64,000 bases of DNA from Rhizobium lentis (GCF_014200175.1 NZ_JACHBD010000012.1:124001-188000); one strand, 5' to 3'; positions 8,957 through 18,623 are shown, numbered from the stretch's first letter. The notes: generated by a model not told the origin, from the letters alone. Numbers and translations are program-made.

Positions 8957-9645
8957 TGACCGCGCATGAGCCGGACGCTCTCCCTCAGGACGACGATCTT
9001 GCAGGTTATGACGTGAACGGACGCATGTGCATCGTGACGCGCGAAAGCGGATCGCCGGATGAGCTGATCCGCTTCGTCGCGGCTCCCGACGGAACCGTCG
9101 TCGCCGACCTGAAGCGCCAGCTTCCGGGACGCGGTTGCTGGGTGAAAGCCGACCGGTCGCTGGTCGACAGAGCGGTGGCGAAGAAGCTCTTCGCCCGCGC
9201 GCTGAAAAGCGACGTGAAGGCAGCAGACGATCTCGGCGCGAATGTCGACCGGCTGCTCGCGGCGCAATTGATGCAGATGATGAACATGGCCCGCAAAGCC
9301 GGCCAGTTCATCAGCGGCTCCTCGAAAGTGGACGCCGCGGTTAGAAGCGGAGCAGCCATTGCGGTGTTCCACGCAACTGACGCGGCGGACGACGGTGTGA
9401 GGAAAATCGACCAGGCCCGCAAGGCCTGGCACCTCGGAATGGAGACCGAGGAGGAGATACCTTCCTACCGCTTCTTCTCGGAGAGCGAAATGGAAGGCCT
9501 GATGGGCCAGAATGCTTTTATCCATGCCGCAGTGCTTGCAGGGCAGGCGGGTGAGGGTGTAGTGAAGCGCGCAAAGATGCTCGAACAGTACCGTATTGGC
9601 GGTCAGTCCCGGGCAGCGGGCGGCGCTGGCCGGCAAAAACAATGA
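8953..9645 (+). CDS. YlxR/DUF448 RNA-binding protein with L7Ae-like C-terminal domain
   Basis: 230 aa. The first 110 residues are a YlxR (DUF448) domain, with RMCIVTRESGSPDELIRFV and PGRGCWVKADRSLVDRA. The rest (LMQMMNMARKAGQFISGSSK onward) is an L7Ae/L30e-like RNA-binding fold. This fused form is usual in alphaproteobacteria. It is translationally coupled to nusA through ATGA. Its precise role is unknown; relatives bind RNA and affect ribosome-related processes. Confidence 0.9.
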   Translation: MMTAHEPDALPQDDDLAGYDVNGRMCIVTRESGSPDELIRFVAAPDGTVVADLKRQLPGRGCWVKADRSLVDRAVAKKLFARALKSDVKAADDLGANVDRLLAAQLMQMMNMARKAGQFISGSSKVDAAVRSGAAIAVFHATDAADDGVRKIDQARKAWHLGMETEEEIPSYRFFSESEMEGLMGQNAFIHAAVLAGQAGEGVVKRAKMLEQYRIGGQSRAAGGAGRQKQ

Positions 9646-9747
9646 GACGGTCACCGGCATCGGCCGGTCTCATTCTCATTGATCGACAGTATTTGAACGA
9701 CAGGGTCTGATCTAGTCATCGCTCCCTGTCCGAAGGAACGGGAACGA

Positions 9748-12501
9748 ATGACCGATAGTAACGACGACAAGACACTCAGCGTAACGGGCAAGAAGACGCT
9801 TACCCTGAAACCATCGGGGATAAGCCAGGGCACCGTTCGCCAAGATATGGGTCGGGGTCGCACCAAGGCGGTCGTGGTCGAGACCCGCAAGCGGCGCCCG
9901 ATGCGCCCGGAAGACGAAAAGCCAATCGCGCCCGCTGCCCCGGCAGCCCCGGTCCGCGCCGCCGAACCTGCGCCGGCGCCCGTTCAGGCGCGTCCGCAGC
10001 AGCCGACGCCGGCACCGCGGGTTCACCAGCCGGGCAACAACCAGACCAACCAGCGTCCGCAGCAGTCCTATCAACCGCAGCGCTCGAACGACCGTCCGCG
10101 CCCTGTCGTGCTGAACCATCTGTCGCCTGAGGAGATGGATGCCCGCCGCCGCGCGCTGGCCGAATCCCAGGCGCGTGACGCCCAGGACGCGATCCGCCGC
10201 GCCGAGGAAGAAAAGCGCCGTGCCGCCGAAGAGGCGATCCGCAAGGTCGCCGAAGCCGAAGAGGCCGCCCGCAGGGCCGCCGAAGAGGCTGCCCGCCAAG
10301 CCGAAGCGCCCGCTGCCGCCGAACCCGCCGCTGTTGCGGCGCCGGCTCCGGTTGTGGCCGAAGCGCGCCCGAGCGCTCCGCGGCCGGCATCGCCGGCACC
10401 GGCTGCGCGCCGTCCGGATGGCGCCGGAGCACCTGCTGCCGCCCGGCCCGCGCCGGGTGCTGCCGCACCGGCAGGAGTCCGTGGCCGTCGTGATGACGAG
10501 GGCGACGATGATCGGGGTGCTGCACGCGGCGGCCCGGCTCGTGGCCGCGTTGTCCGCCCCGAACCGGCAAAGCCGGTCACCACGCGTCCGAAAACGGATG
10601 AGGAGCGCCGCCGCGGCAAGCTGACGATCACCACGGCCGACGTCGACGGCGACGACAATGCGCGCGGGCGCTCACTTTCGGCGATGCGCCGCCGGCAGGA
10701 AAAATTCCGCCGCAGCCAGATGCAGGAAACCCGCGAGAAGATCTCCCGCGAAGTGGTTCTGCCCGAGACCATCACCATTCAGGAACTGTCGCAGCGCATG
10801 TCCGAACGCGCGGTCGACGTCATCAAGTACCTGATGAAGGAAGGCCAGATGATGAAGCCGGGCGACGTCATCGACGCCGACCTTGCCGAACTCATCGCCA
10901 GTGAATTCGGCCACACGGTTCGTCGCGTGTCGGAATCCGATGTCGAGCTCGGCATCTTCAACGTCTCTGACGAAGAAGGCGAACTGGTTTCGCGCCCGCC
11001 CGTCGTCACCATCATGGGCCACGTCGACCACGGCAAGACCTCGCTGCTCGACGCCATCCGCCATGCCAACGTGGTCGCCGGCGAAGCCGGTGGCATCACC
11101 CAGCATATCGGCGCCTATCAGGTGGAACAGAACGGCCAGAAGATCACCTTCATCGACACCCCCGGCCACGCCGCCTTCACGGCGATGCGTGCCCGCGGCG
11201 CGCAGGCGACCGACATCGCGATCCTGGTGGTCGCGGCCGATGACAGCGTCATGCCGCAGACGATCGAATCGATCAACCACGCCAAGGCGGCCAATGTGCC
11301 GATCATCGTGGCGATCAACAAGGTCGACAAGCACGAGGCCGACCCGCAGAAGGTTCGCAACCAGCTGCTGCAGCACGAAGTCTTCGTGGAATCCATGGGC
11401 GGTGAAGTGCTCGATGTCGAAGTCTCGGCCAAGACAGGCAAGAATCTCGACAAGCTGCTCGAGGCGATCCTGCTGCAGGCCGAAATTCTCGATCTGAAGG
11501 CCAATCCTAACCGGACGGCGGAAGGCACTGTCATCGAAGCCCAGCTCGACCGCGGCCGCGGTTCGGTCGCCACCGTGCTCGTCCAGAAGGGCACACTGCG
11601 TCCGGGCCAGATCATCGTCGCCGGCGACGTCTGGGGCCGCGTGCGCGCCCTCGTCACCGACAAGGGCGACCATGTGAAGGAAGCCGGTCCCGCGACCCCG
11701 GTCGAGGTGCTCGGTCTTTCCGGCACGCCGCAGGCAGGCGACAAGTTCGCCGTGGTCGAAAGCGAAAGCCGCGCCCGCGAGATCTCGGAATATCGTCAGC
11801 GTCTTGCCCGCGACAAGGCGGCTGCCCGCCAGTCGGGCCAGCGCGGTTCGCTGGAACAGATGATGACTCAGCTCCAGAGCACCGGCGTCAAGGAGTTCCC
11901 GCTCGTCATCAAGGGCGACGTGCAGGGCTCGATCGAAGCGATTGCCGGCGCGCTGGAAAAGCTCGGCACCGACGAAGTCCGTGCCCGCATCGTCCATTCG
12001 GGCGCAGGCGGCATCACCGAGTCGGATATTTCGCTCGCCGAAGCTTCGAACGCCGCCATCATCGGCTTCAACGTTCGCGCCAATGCGCAGGCACGCCAGT
12101 TCGCCGAACGCCAGGGCATCGAAATCCGCTACTACAACATCATCTACGATCTGGTGGATGACGTGAAGGCAGCGATGTCGGGCCTGCTGTCGCCGGAACG
12201 GCGCGAAACCTTCATCGGCAATGCCGAAATCCTCGAGGTGTTCAACATTACCAAGGTCGGCAAGGTCGCGGGCTGCCGTGTCGTCGAAGGCAAGGTCGAA
12301 CGCGGTGCGGGCGTCCGCCTCATCCGCAACGATGTCGTCGTTCACGAAGGCAAGCTCAAGACTCTCAAGCGCTTCAAGGACGAAGTCTCCGAAGTGCCGA
12401 TGGGCCAGGAATGCGGCATGGCCTTCGAAAATTACGAGGATATGCGCGCCGGCGACGTCATCGAGTGCTTCCGCGTCGAGCATATCACGCGCACGCTCTA
12501 A
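9748..12501 (+). CDS. infB: Translation initiation factor IF-2
   Basis: 917 aa, a long IF-2. A low-complexity Pro/Ala/Arg/Glu-rich region occupies residues 50-310, followed by the conserved N-terminal IF2 domain and the GTPase module with GHVDHGKTS (about 423), DTPGH (about 470) and NKVD (about 523), then domains II-IV ending in VIECFRVEHITRTL. It places initiator tRNA on the 30S subunit. Member of the rimP operon. Confidence 0.98.
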   Translation: MTDSNDDKTLSVTGKKTLTLKPSGISQGTVRQDMGRGRTKAVVVETRKRRPMRPEDEKPIAPAAPAAPVRAAEPAPAPVQARPQQPTPAPRVHQPGNNQTNQRPQQSYQPQRSNDRPRPVVLNHLSPEEMDARRRALAESQARDAQDAIRRAEEEKRRAAEEAIRKVAEAEEAARRAAEEAARQAEAPAAAEPAAVAAPAPVVAEARPSAPRPASPAPAARRPDGAGAPAAARPAPGAAAPAGVRGRRDDEGDDDRGAARGGPARGRVVRPEPAKPVTTRPKTDEERRRGKLTITTADVDGDDNARGRSLSAMRRRQEKFRRSQMQETREKISREVVLPETITIQELSQRMSERAVDVIKYLMKEGQMMKPGDVIDADLAELIASEFGHTVRRVSESDVELGIFNVSDEEGELVSRPPVVTIMGHVDHGKTSLLDAIRHANVVAGEAGGITQHIGAYQVEQNGQKITFIDTPGHAAFTAMRARGAQATDIAILVVAADDSVMPQTIESINHAKAANVPIIVAINKVDKHEADPQKVRNQLLQHEVFVESMGGEVLDVEVSAKTGKNLDKLLEAILLQAEILDLKANPNRTAEGTVIEAQLDRGRGSVATVLVQKGTLRPGQIIVAGDVWGRVRALVTDKGDHVKEAGPATPVEVLGLSGTPQAGDKFAVVESESRAREISEYRQRLARDKAAARQSGQRGSLEQMMTQLQSTGVKEFPLVIKGDVQGSIEAIAGALEKLGTDEVRARIVHSGAGGITESDISLAEASNAAIIGFNVRANAQARQFAERQGIEIRYYNIIYDLVDDVKAAMSGLLSPERRETFIGNAEILEVFNITKVGKVAGCRVVEGKVERGAGVRLIRNDVVVHEGKLKTLKRFKDEVSEVPMGQECGMAFENYEDMRAGDVIECFRVEHITRTL

Positions 12502-12507
12502 TCGGTA

Positions 12508-13140
12508 ATGTCTCAACACGAGAGCAAGCTCCTAAGAAAGCCATCCGCCAAATTGGTGGATGGCTTTTGGCATCTCGAAACCGAATCGAGTTTGAGCGAT
12601 ACGACAGCGGCCTCTCAAGCGCTGGATGTCGTTCGCCGATTGAACCGACCGAAAATCTGGACGTTCGTAACGCGGATTTTTGTCATTTGGCTTATCTTAT
12701 TTTATTTCACAGCGATTTTTGCTTCGTCGCTGCTGATCGCCGGCGTTGTCTTCAAGCTCAGCCCCTCCAGTTTCGACACGGCTCTGTTCGGACATTATTT
12801 CGTCTTGCTGTTCTGCGCAGCGATGCTGTCGCTATATCTGCTGCTTCCAATTCTCTATCGATACCATAACCGTTCTATCTTGCCGCCAGGTAGCAAGGTC
12901 ACACTTCCGCGGGTCCAAATCATAGGGAAACATACGATCATCAACGAACTGCCAAACGCGAGAAGCGAGTGGCATTGGACCGCCGTCTCGGAGTTCATCG
13001 AGACAAAAAGCTATTTTTTTATAACTCACGCAGTCGGCTACTTTGTCGCTGTTCCACGATCTGCATTTTTGAACGAAGCCGATGCCGGTTCTTTCGCAGA
13101 ACTGTGTCGCAATGCGCTTGCCGCCGCCCGTAGTCAGTAG
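12508..13140 (+). CDS. YcxB-like membrane protein inserted between infB and rbfA
   Basis: 210 aa. Two membrane segments (about residues 50-78 and 90-115) are followed by a cytosolic beta-rich region, including WHWTAVSEFIETKSYFFITH and a final FAELCRNAL helix, that matches the YcxB-like C-terminal domain. Function unknown. The gene begins 6 bp after infB and separates infB from rbfA, which are usually adjacent. Its codon use is visibly more AT-rich (runs such as cttattttatttcac) than its neighbours, consistent with later acquisition. Confidence 0.75.
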   Translation: MSQHESKLLRKPSAKLVDGFWHLETESSLSDTTAASQALDVVRRLNRPKIWTFVTRIFVIWLILFYFTAIFASSLLIAGVVFKLSPSSFDTALFGHYFVLLFCAAMLSLYLLLPILYRYHNRSILPPGSKVTLPRVQIIGKHTIINELPNARSEWHWTAVSEFIETKSYFFITHAVGYFVAVPRSAFLNEADAGSFAELCRNALAAARSQ

Positions 13141-13253
13141 GATGGTTGCTTCACTTTTGACACCTGCCGCCTTGACCTTTGCAGCCAAAAGAGTCATGGA
13201 CGCTCTCCTTTGACGGGTTCGATTCCCAGCCGCATCGGCAAACAGAGATAACA

Positions 13254-13658
13254 ATGACCAGACCAACATCCTCCGCGCCTTCGCAGCGCATGCTGCGCGT
13301 TGGCGAACAGGTCCGCGCCGCGATCACCCAGGTGCTGCAGCGCGGCGAAGTGCGTGACGACGTCATCGAGGCGACCGTGATCTCGATTTCGGAAGTGCGC
13401 ATGTCGCCGGACCTGAAGATCGCCACGGCTTACGTGACGCCGCTCGGCGTTTCCGACCACAGCGTCGTCATCGAGGCGCTGAACCGCCATGCGAAGTTCA
13501 TCCGCGGCCGGCTCGGGCCGCAGCTTCGGCAGATGAAATACATGCCGGAAGTGCGCTTCCGCGACGATACCAGCTTCGACAATTACAAGAAGATCGACGA
13601 GCTCTTGCGTTCGCCCGAGGTGAGCCGCGATCTCGACGGCGACAACGACGAAAAATAG
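13254..13658 (+). CDS. rbfA: Ribosome-binding factor A
   Basis: 134 aa with the KH-like RbfA fold (RMLRVGEQVRAAITQVLQRG, VRMSPDLKIATAYVTPLG). It binds 16S rRNA helix 1 during 30S maturation and cold adaptation. The ATG at 13254 gives the family start MTRPTSS; the longer open frame lies in the spacer after the YcxB gene. It ends 12 bp before truB. Confidence 0.95.
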   Translation: MTRPTSSAPSQRMLRVGEQVRAAITQVLQRGEVRDDVIEATVISISEVRMSPDLKIATAYVTPLGVSDHSVVIEALNRHAKFIRGRLGPQLRQMKYMPEVRFRDDTSFDNYKKIDELLRSPEVSRDLDGDNDEK

Positions 13659-13670
13659 CAGAAGAGACGC

Positions 13671-14603
13671 ATGTCCAAACCACGCAAACCCAAGGGCCGG
13701 CCGATTTCCGGCTGGCTGATCCTCGACAAGCCGGTGGATTTCGGCTCGACGGAAGCCGTTTCCAAGCTTAAATGGCTCTACAAGGCGCAGAAGGCCGGCC
13801 ATGCCGGCACGCTCGATCCGCTCGCCTCCGGCATGCTGCCGATCGCGCTCGGCGATGCGACCAAAACCGTTCCCTATGTGATGGACGGCCGGAAAATCTA
13901 TGAGTTCACCGTCAGCTGGGGCGAGGAGCGGGCCACCGACGATCTCGAAGGCGATGTGACGCAGAGCTCGGAAAGGCGCCCGACCGAGCAGGAGATCCGC
14001 GAGATCCTGCCCCGCTATATCGGCACGATCAGCCAGGTGCCGCCGCAGTTTTCCGCCATCAAGATTGCGGGTGAACGCGCCTATGATTTGGCGCGCGACG
14101 GCGAAGCCGTCGAGATTCCCTCGCGCGAAGTCGAGATCTTCCGGCTGACGCTGCTTGCCTGCCCAGATGAGAATACCGCGCATTTCGAAGTGGAATGCGG
14201 CAAGGGCACGTATGTCAGGGCGCTTGCCCGCGATTTCGGCCGCGAGCTCGGCTGCTACGGCCATATATCAGGGCTGCGACGCACCTTCGTCGCGCCTTTC
14301 CAGGAAGATGCCATGGTGCCGCTTGCCAGCCTCGTGGCGCTCGAGGCGATCGAAGACATGGACGAGCGGCTCGCCGCCCTCGATGCATTGCTGATCGACA
14401 CGTGCGAGGCGCTTTCCGCCCTGCCTCATCTCGTCATCAACGACGACCAGGCGCACCGACTGAAGATGGGCAATCCGATCCTGGTGCGCGGCCGCGATGC
14501 GCCGATTGCCGAAAGCGAAGCCTATGCGACGGCTCGCGGCAGGCTGATCGCGATCGGCGAGATCGGCCAGGGTGAGTTTCGCCCAAAGCGGGTTTTCGCC
14601 TAA
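13671..14603 (+). CDS. truB: tRNA pseudouridine(55) synthase
   Basis: 310 aa with the TruB catalytic motif HAGTLDPLASG (Asp49), KTVPYVM and the ECGKGTYVRALARDFG motif. The C-terminal part contains a short PUA-like region. It converts U55 of the tRNA T-loop to pseudouridine. Last gene of the translation-factor group; GAAGAGACGC precedes the ATG. Confidence 0.97.
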   Translation: MSKPRKPKGRPISGWLILDKPVDFGSTEAVSKLKWLYKAQKAGHAGTLDPLASGMLPIALGDATKTVPYVMDGRKIYEFTVSWGEERATDDLEGDVTQSSERRPTEQEIREILPRYIGTISQVPPQFSAIKIAGERAYDLARDGEAVEIPSREVEIFRLTLLACPDENTAHFEVECGKGTYVRALARDFGRELGCYGHISGLRRTFVAPFQEDAMVPLASLVALEAIEDMDERLAALDALLIDTCEALSALPHLVINDDQAHRLKMGNPILVRGRDAPIAESEAYATARGRLIAIGEIGQGEFRPKRVFA

Positions 14604-14654
14604 GTCGCTACAGCTGGCGATTGTCTTGCGGTGGCGATGCGATATCTTCCTTTC

Positions 14655-14726
14655 GGGCCATGTCGGCCCGAGGGGCCATGTCGGCCCGAGGGGCCATGTC
14701 GGCCCGAGGGGCCATGGCGGCCCGAG
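14655..14726. repeat. Four tandem 18-bp palindromic repeats
   Basis: Units at 14655-14672, 14673-14690, 14691-14708 and 14709-14726 read GGGCCATGTCGGCCCGAG; only the last differs, by one base (T to G). Each unit is itself a hairpin (GGGCC/GGCCC). The array ends 9 bp before the hydrolase start codon, so changes in copy number could alter expression. Confidence 0.95.
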
Positions 14727-14735
14727 GGGAAAATT

Positions 14736-15587
14736 ATGCGCGCAATCGCAGTTGGAATGCTGACGTTCTTTTCGCTGTTCCTGACCGCCGCCGGCGCTCA
14801 ATCCGCCGAGCGCTGGGCCGAGCTTCCGGCCTTTCCTGCCATGCCGGCGCCGAAGACAAGCGGCATGGCCGATGTGAACGACATCCAGATGTATTATGCC
14901 GAATATGGTGAAGGCGATCCGATCCTCTTCATCCACGGCGGCCTTGGCAATACCGGCGTCTGGGGTCACCAGATCGCCGAATTCGCCAGAGATCATCTGG
15001 TCATCGTCGCCGACAGCCGCGGTCACGGCCGCTCAACGCGCAGCCAGCAGCCTTTCGGCTACGATCTGATGACATCGGACTATGTCGCCCTTCTCGATTA
15101 TCTGAAGATCGACAAGGTGACGCTCGTCGGGTGGTCGGACGGCGGCATCATCGGCATCGACATGGCGATGAGATATCCGGAAAAGCTGACGCGGGTCATT
15201 GCCCAGGCGGCCAATGTCACCACGGACGGCGTCAAGCCCGACGTCTTGAGCAACAAGACCTTCAACGACTACATCACCGTCGCCGGCGAACAATACCGGA
15301 AGCTGTCGCCGACACCGAACGAATACAAGGCCTTCGTTGACCAGATTTCGCGGATGTGGAAGACGCAACCGAACTGGACGGCGACGGAGCTTGGCAAAAT
15401 CATGCTGCCGGTCACGCTTGCCATCGGTGATCATGATGAGGCCGTAAAGCTCGACCATACCGAGATGATGGCGAAAGAAATTCCCGGCGCAAAGCTCGTC
15501 ATCCTGAAAGACGCCAGCCATTTCGCCATGCTGCAGGATCCTGCAGGCTATAATGCGATGATTCGGGACGCCATGACGGGCCGCTGA
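14736..15587 (+). CDS. Secreted or periplasmic alpha/beta hydrolase
   Basis: 283 aa. An N-terminal signal sequence (MRAIAVGMLTFFSLFLTAAG, then AQSA) precedes an alpha/beta hydrolase fold with the oxyanion motif HGG, the nucleophile elbow VGWSDGG (serine near residue 133), an acid in IGDHDE and the histidine in DASHFAML. The substrate is unknown. The ATG at 14736 follows GAGGGGAAAATT directly after the 18-bp tandem repeats. A start further upstream would translate the repeats and is unlikely. The gene separates truB from rpsO. Confidence 0.85.
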   Translation: MRAIAVGMLTFFSLFLTAAGAQSAERWAELPAFPAMPAPKTSGMADVNDIQMYYAEYGEGDPILFIHGGLGNTGVWGHQIAEFARDHLVIVADSRGHGRSTRSQQPFGYDLMTSDYVALLDYLKIDKVTLVGWSDGGIIGIDMAMRYPEKLTRVIAQAANVTTDGVKPDVLSNKTFNDYITVAGEQYRKLSPTPNEYKAFVDQISRMWKTQPNWTATELGKIMLPVTLAIGDHDEAVKLDHTEMMAKEIPGAKLVILKDASHFAMLQDPAGYNAMIRDAMTGR

Positions 15588-15737
15588 AAGCTGCTGCGGG
15601 GCTCCCTCTTTCCATCGCTGCTTATTTGGTTTATAGGCAGCGCCAGCATCGGGTCCGCTCGATTGCATTCGCGGCCAAAGCTGGACGGCATCCCGGCTTT
15701 TGGCGACTTTTTCTCCTCTCATAGAAAGGACCATCCG

Positions 15738-16007
15738 ATGTCGATCACTGCTGAGCGCAAGGCTGCGCTGATCAAGGAATACGCAACCGCCGAAGGCGAT
15801 ACCGGTTCGCCGGAAGTTCAGGTCGCGATCCTGACCGAGCGCATCAACAACCTGACCGAACACTTCAAGGACCACAAGAAGGATAACCATTCCCGCCGTG
15901 GCCTGCTGACGATGGTTTCGAGCCGCCGCTCGCTTCTTGATTATCTCAAGAAGAAGGATGAAGGCCGCTATTCCAAGCTGATCAACAGCCTGGGTATCCG
16001 CCGCTAA
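15738..16007 (+). CDS. rpsO: 30S ribosomal protein S15
   Basis: 89 aa, normal length, starting MSITAERKAALIKEYA and containing GSPEVQVAILTERINNLTEH and DHHSRRGLL-type residues (NHSRRGLLTMVSSRRSLLDY). It binds the central domain of 16S rRNA. AAGGA precedes the ATG. It is followed by a hairpin and then pnp, the usual rpsO-pnp order. Confidence 0.98.
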   Translation: MSITAERKAALIKEYATAEGDTGSPEVQVAILTERINNLTEHFKDHKKDNHSRRGLLTMVSSRRSLLDYLKKKDEGRYSKLINSLGIRR

Positions 16008-16355
16008 GATTGTCCGGCGGGCGCTTACGAGCGTCCGCCGGATCTGTTTCGGGACGGTGTTCCGATGAAATGTTCCCGCCGCGCCCTATCTCAAGCGGAG
16101 GAACGACCGGCGGACCCGGATGGGCCGGTTCTGCCAAACCAACCGCTGACCTGTCATGGGGCAGGATTGCCGGATGCTTTCGGCCAGAGCTTCTCGAAGC
16201 TTTGGCCCGATTTCCCGGGGACATGGGTTCCTGAGGAAGCTGAGACGAAAAGCCTCCCGTTGTCTTGCCCGTGATACGTCGCATTGATTGCGGTCGACTG
16301 TGCGCTGCGCCCTGATATCGGCGATGGCGCGTGCTCCCGCATTGAAGGACAAGAT
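16008..16355 (+). other. rpsO-pnp intergenic region with hairpin at 16013-16042
   Basis: TCCGGCGG pairs with CCGCCGGA, extended inward by GCGCT/AGCGT around a TACG loop. The run of T after it is weak (TCTGTTTC), so it may be a processing or partial termination site, as in other rpsO-pnp spacers. I see no gene in the remaining 300 bp. Confidence 0.6.
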
Positions 16356-18494
16356 ATGTTTGATACACACACCGTGGAAATCGAGTGGGCCGGCCGCCCG
16401 CTGAAGCTTGAAACCGGCAAGATCGCCCGTCAGGCCGATGGTGCCGTTCTCGCCACCTACGGCGAAACCGTCGTTCTCGCCACCGTCGTTTCGGCCAAGG
16501 CGCCGAAGCCCGGCCAGGACTTCTTCCCGCTGACCGTCAACTACCAGGAAAAGACCTACGCAGCCGGCAAGATCCCCGGCGGCTATTTCAAGCGCGAGGG
16601 ACGCCCGAGCGAAAACGAGACCCTCGTTTCCCGCCTGATCGACCGTCCGATCCGCCCGCTCTTCCCGGAAGGCTACAAGAACGACACGCAGGTCGTCGTA
16701 ACCGTCATCCAGCACGACCTTGAAAACAACCCCGACATCCTGTCGATGGTCGCGACTTCGGCAGCGCTGACGCTCTCCGGCGTTCCCTTCATGGGCCCGG
16801 TCGGCGGTGCGCGCGTCGGCTACATCAACGGCGAATATGTTCTCAACCCGCATCTCGACGAGATGGACGAGTCGAGCCTCGACCTCGTCGTCGCCGGCAC
16901 CTATGACGCCGTGCTGATGGTCGAATCCGAAGCCAAGGAACTGCCCGAGGACGTCATGCTCGGCGCCGTCATGTTCGGCCACAGGGGTTTCCAACCGGTT
17001 CTCGACGCGATCATCAAGCTCGCCGAAGTTGCCGCCAAGGAGCCGCGCGACTTCCAACCGGAGGACTATTCCGCGCTCGAAAGCGAAATGCTCGGCCTTG
17101 CCGAAGCCGAACTGCGTGAAGCCTACAAGATCACCCAGAAGGCCGACCGCTACGCCGCCGTCGACGCCGTCAAGGCGAAGGTGAAGGCGCACTTCCTTCC
17201 CGAGGAAGGCGAAGCCAGGTACACGGCCGAGGAAGTCGGCGCGATCTTCAAGCACCTGCAGGCCAAGATCGTCCGCTGGAACATCCTCGACACCAAGAGC
17301 CGTATCGACGGCCGCGATCTCGAAACCGTCCGTCCGATCGTTTCGGAAGTCGGGCTTCTGCCGCGCACCCATGGTTCGGCGCTGTTCACCCGCGGCGAAA
17401 CCCAGGCGATCGTCGTTGCCACGCTCGGCACCGGCGAAGACGAACAATATGTCGACAGCCTGACAGGCATGTACAAGGAGCGCTTCCTGCTCCATTACAA
17501 CTTCCCGCCCTACTCCGTCGGCGAGACCGGCCGCATGGGCTCCCCGGGCCGCCGCGAAATCGGCCACGGCAAGCTCGCATGGCGCGCGATCCGTCCGATG
17601 CTGCCGTCGGCCGAGCAGTTCCCCTACACGCTGCGCGTCGTCTCCGAGATCACCGAGTCGAACGGCTCGTCCTCGATGGCGACCGTCTGCGGCACCTCGC
17701 TCGCCCTGATGGATGCCGGCGTTCCGCTTGCCAAGCCGGTTGCCGGTATCGCCATGGGCCTGATCCTCGAAGGCGATCGCTTCGCTGTTCTCTCCGATAT
17801 CCTCGGTGACGAAGACCACCTCGGCGATATGGACTTCAAGGTTGCAGGTACAGCCGACGGCATCACCTCGCTGCAGATGGACATCAAGATCGCCGGCATC
17901 ACCGAAGAGATCATGAAGGTCGCGCTCAGCCAGGCCCAGGGCGGTCGCACCCACATTCTCGGTGAAATGTCCAAAGCGATCACCGAAAGCCGCGGCCAGC
18001 TCGGCGAATTCGCTCCGCGCATCGAAGTCATGAACATTCCGGTCGACAAGATCCGCGAAGTCATCGGCTCCGGCGGCAAGGTCATCCGCGAAATCGTCGA
18101 AAAAACCGGTGCGAAGATCAACATCGAGGACGACGGCACCGTCAAGATCGCCTCCTCTTCCGGCAAGGAAATTGAAGCGGCCCGCAAGTGGATCCACTCG
18201 ATCGTTGCCGAGCCTGAAATCGGCCAGATCTATGAAGGCACCGTTGTCAAGACCGCCGACTTCGGCGCCTTCGTCAACTTCTTCGGCGCCCGCGACGGCC
18301 TCGTCCATATCTCGCAGCTCGCTTCCGAACGCGTTGCCAAGACGCAGGACGTCGTCAAGGAAGGCGACAAGGTCTGGGTCAAGCTGCTCGGCTTCGACGA
18401 ACGCGGCAAGGTTCGCCTGTCGATGAAGGTCGTCGACCAGGCCACCGGCCAGGAGATCGCGAACGAGAAGAAGAAGGAAGAAGCGGCCGAGTAA
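16356..18494 (+). CDS. pnp: Polyribonucleotide nucleotidyltransferase (PNPase)
   Basis: 712 aa. Two RNase PH domains (about 10-145 and 310-540, with TRGETQAIV, GSPGRREIGHG and SNGSSSMATVCG) flank a helical linker. They are followed by a KH domain (IREVIGSGGKVIREIVEKTG) and an S1 domain (GTVVKTADFGAFVNF). It degrades RNA 3' to 5' using phosphate and is part of the degradosome. The ATG at 16356 gives the family start MFDTHTVEIEW. Confidence 0.98.
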   Translation: MFDTHTVEIEWAGRPLKLETGKIARQADGAVLATYGETVVLATVVSAKAPKPGQDFFPLTVNYQEKTYAAGKIPGGYFKREGRPSENETLVSRLIDRPIRPLFPEGYKNDTQVVVTVIQHDLENNPDILSMVATSAALTLSGVPFMGPVGGARVGYINGEYVLNPHLDEMDESSLDLVVAGTYDAVLMVESEAKELPEDVMLGAVMFGHRGFQPVLDAIIKLAEVAAKEPRDFQPEDYSALESEMLGLAEAELREAYKITQKADRYAAVDAVKAKVKAHFLPEEGEARYTAEEVGAIFKHLQAKIVRWNILDTKSRIDGRDLETVRPIVSEVGLLPRTHGSALFTRGETQAIVVATLGTGEDEQYVDSLTGMYKERFLLHYNFPPYSVGETGRMGSPGRREIGHGKLAWRAIRPMLPSAEQFPYTLRVVSEITESNGSSSMATVCGTSLALMDAGVPLAKPVAGIAMGLILEGDRFAVLSDILGDEDHLGDMDFKVAGTADGITSLQMDIKIAGITEEIMKVALSQAQGGRTHILGEMSKAITESRGQLGEFAPRIEVMNIPVDKIREVIGSGGKVIREIVEKTGAKINIEDDGTVKIASSSGKEIEAARKWIHSIVAEPEIGQIYEGTVVKTADFGAFVNFFGARDGLVHISQLASERVAKTQDVVKEGDKVWVKLLGFDERGKVRLSMKVVDQATGQEIANEKKKEEAAE

Positions 18495-18518
18495 GCCGCG
18501 TCTCCCAGATTGAATGCC

Positions 18519-18546
18519 GGGCGCGGGAATCTTCCGCGCCCTTTTT
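18519..18546 (+). terminator. Intrinsic terminator after pnp
   Basis: GGGCGCGG pairs with CCGCGCCC around GAATCTT, followed by TTTTT; 25 bp after the pnp stop. Confidence 0.9.
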
Positions 18547-18558
18547 GTATCCCGGATT

Positions 18559-18605
18559 GCGCATGTCGTGGTCGCAAAACCGCTGCACACTTTTGCGCGA
18601 CACGC
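18559..18605. repeat. Rhizobial short palindromic repeat (copy 1)
   Basis: GTCG..CGCAAAA-CCGCTGCACAC-TTTTGCG.CGAC. It shares the core layout (AAAACCGCT ... ACTTTT flanked by complementary arms) with the copies at 23129 and 44603. This type is widespread in Rhizobium intergenic DNA. Confidence 0.65.
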
Positions 18606-18623
18606 TTAAACGAGACGAGACCC

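Noticed and set aside
9800..10778. Long frames antisense to the infB N-terminus
   Set aside because: High-GC low-complexity sequence opens all frames; the plus-strand IF-2 frame explains it.
13216..13240. GGGTTCGATTCCC before rbfA resembling a tRNA T-arm
   Set aside because: Only three stem pairs form and no acceptor, D-arm or anticodon arm is present; chance or a very old fragment.
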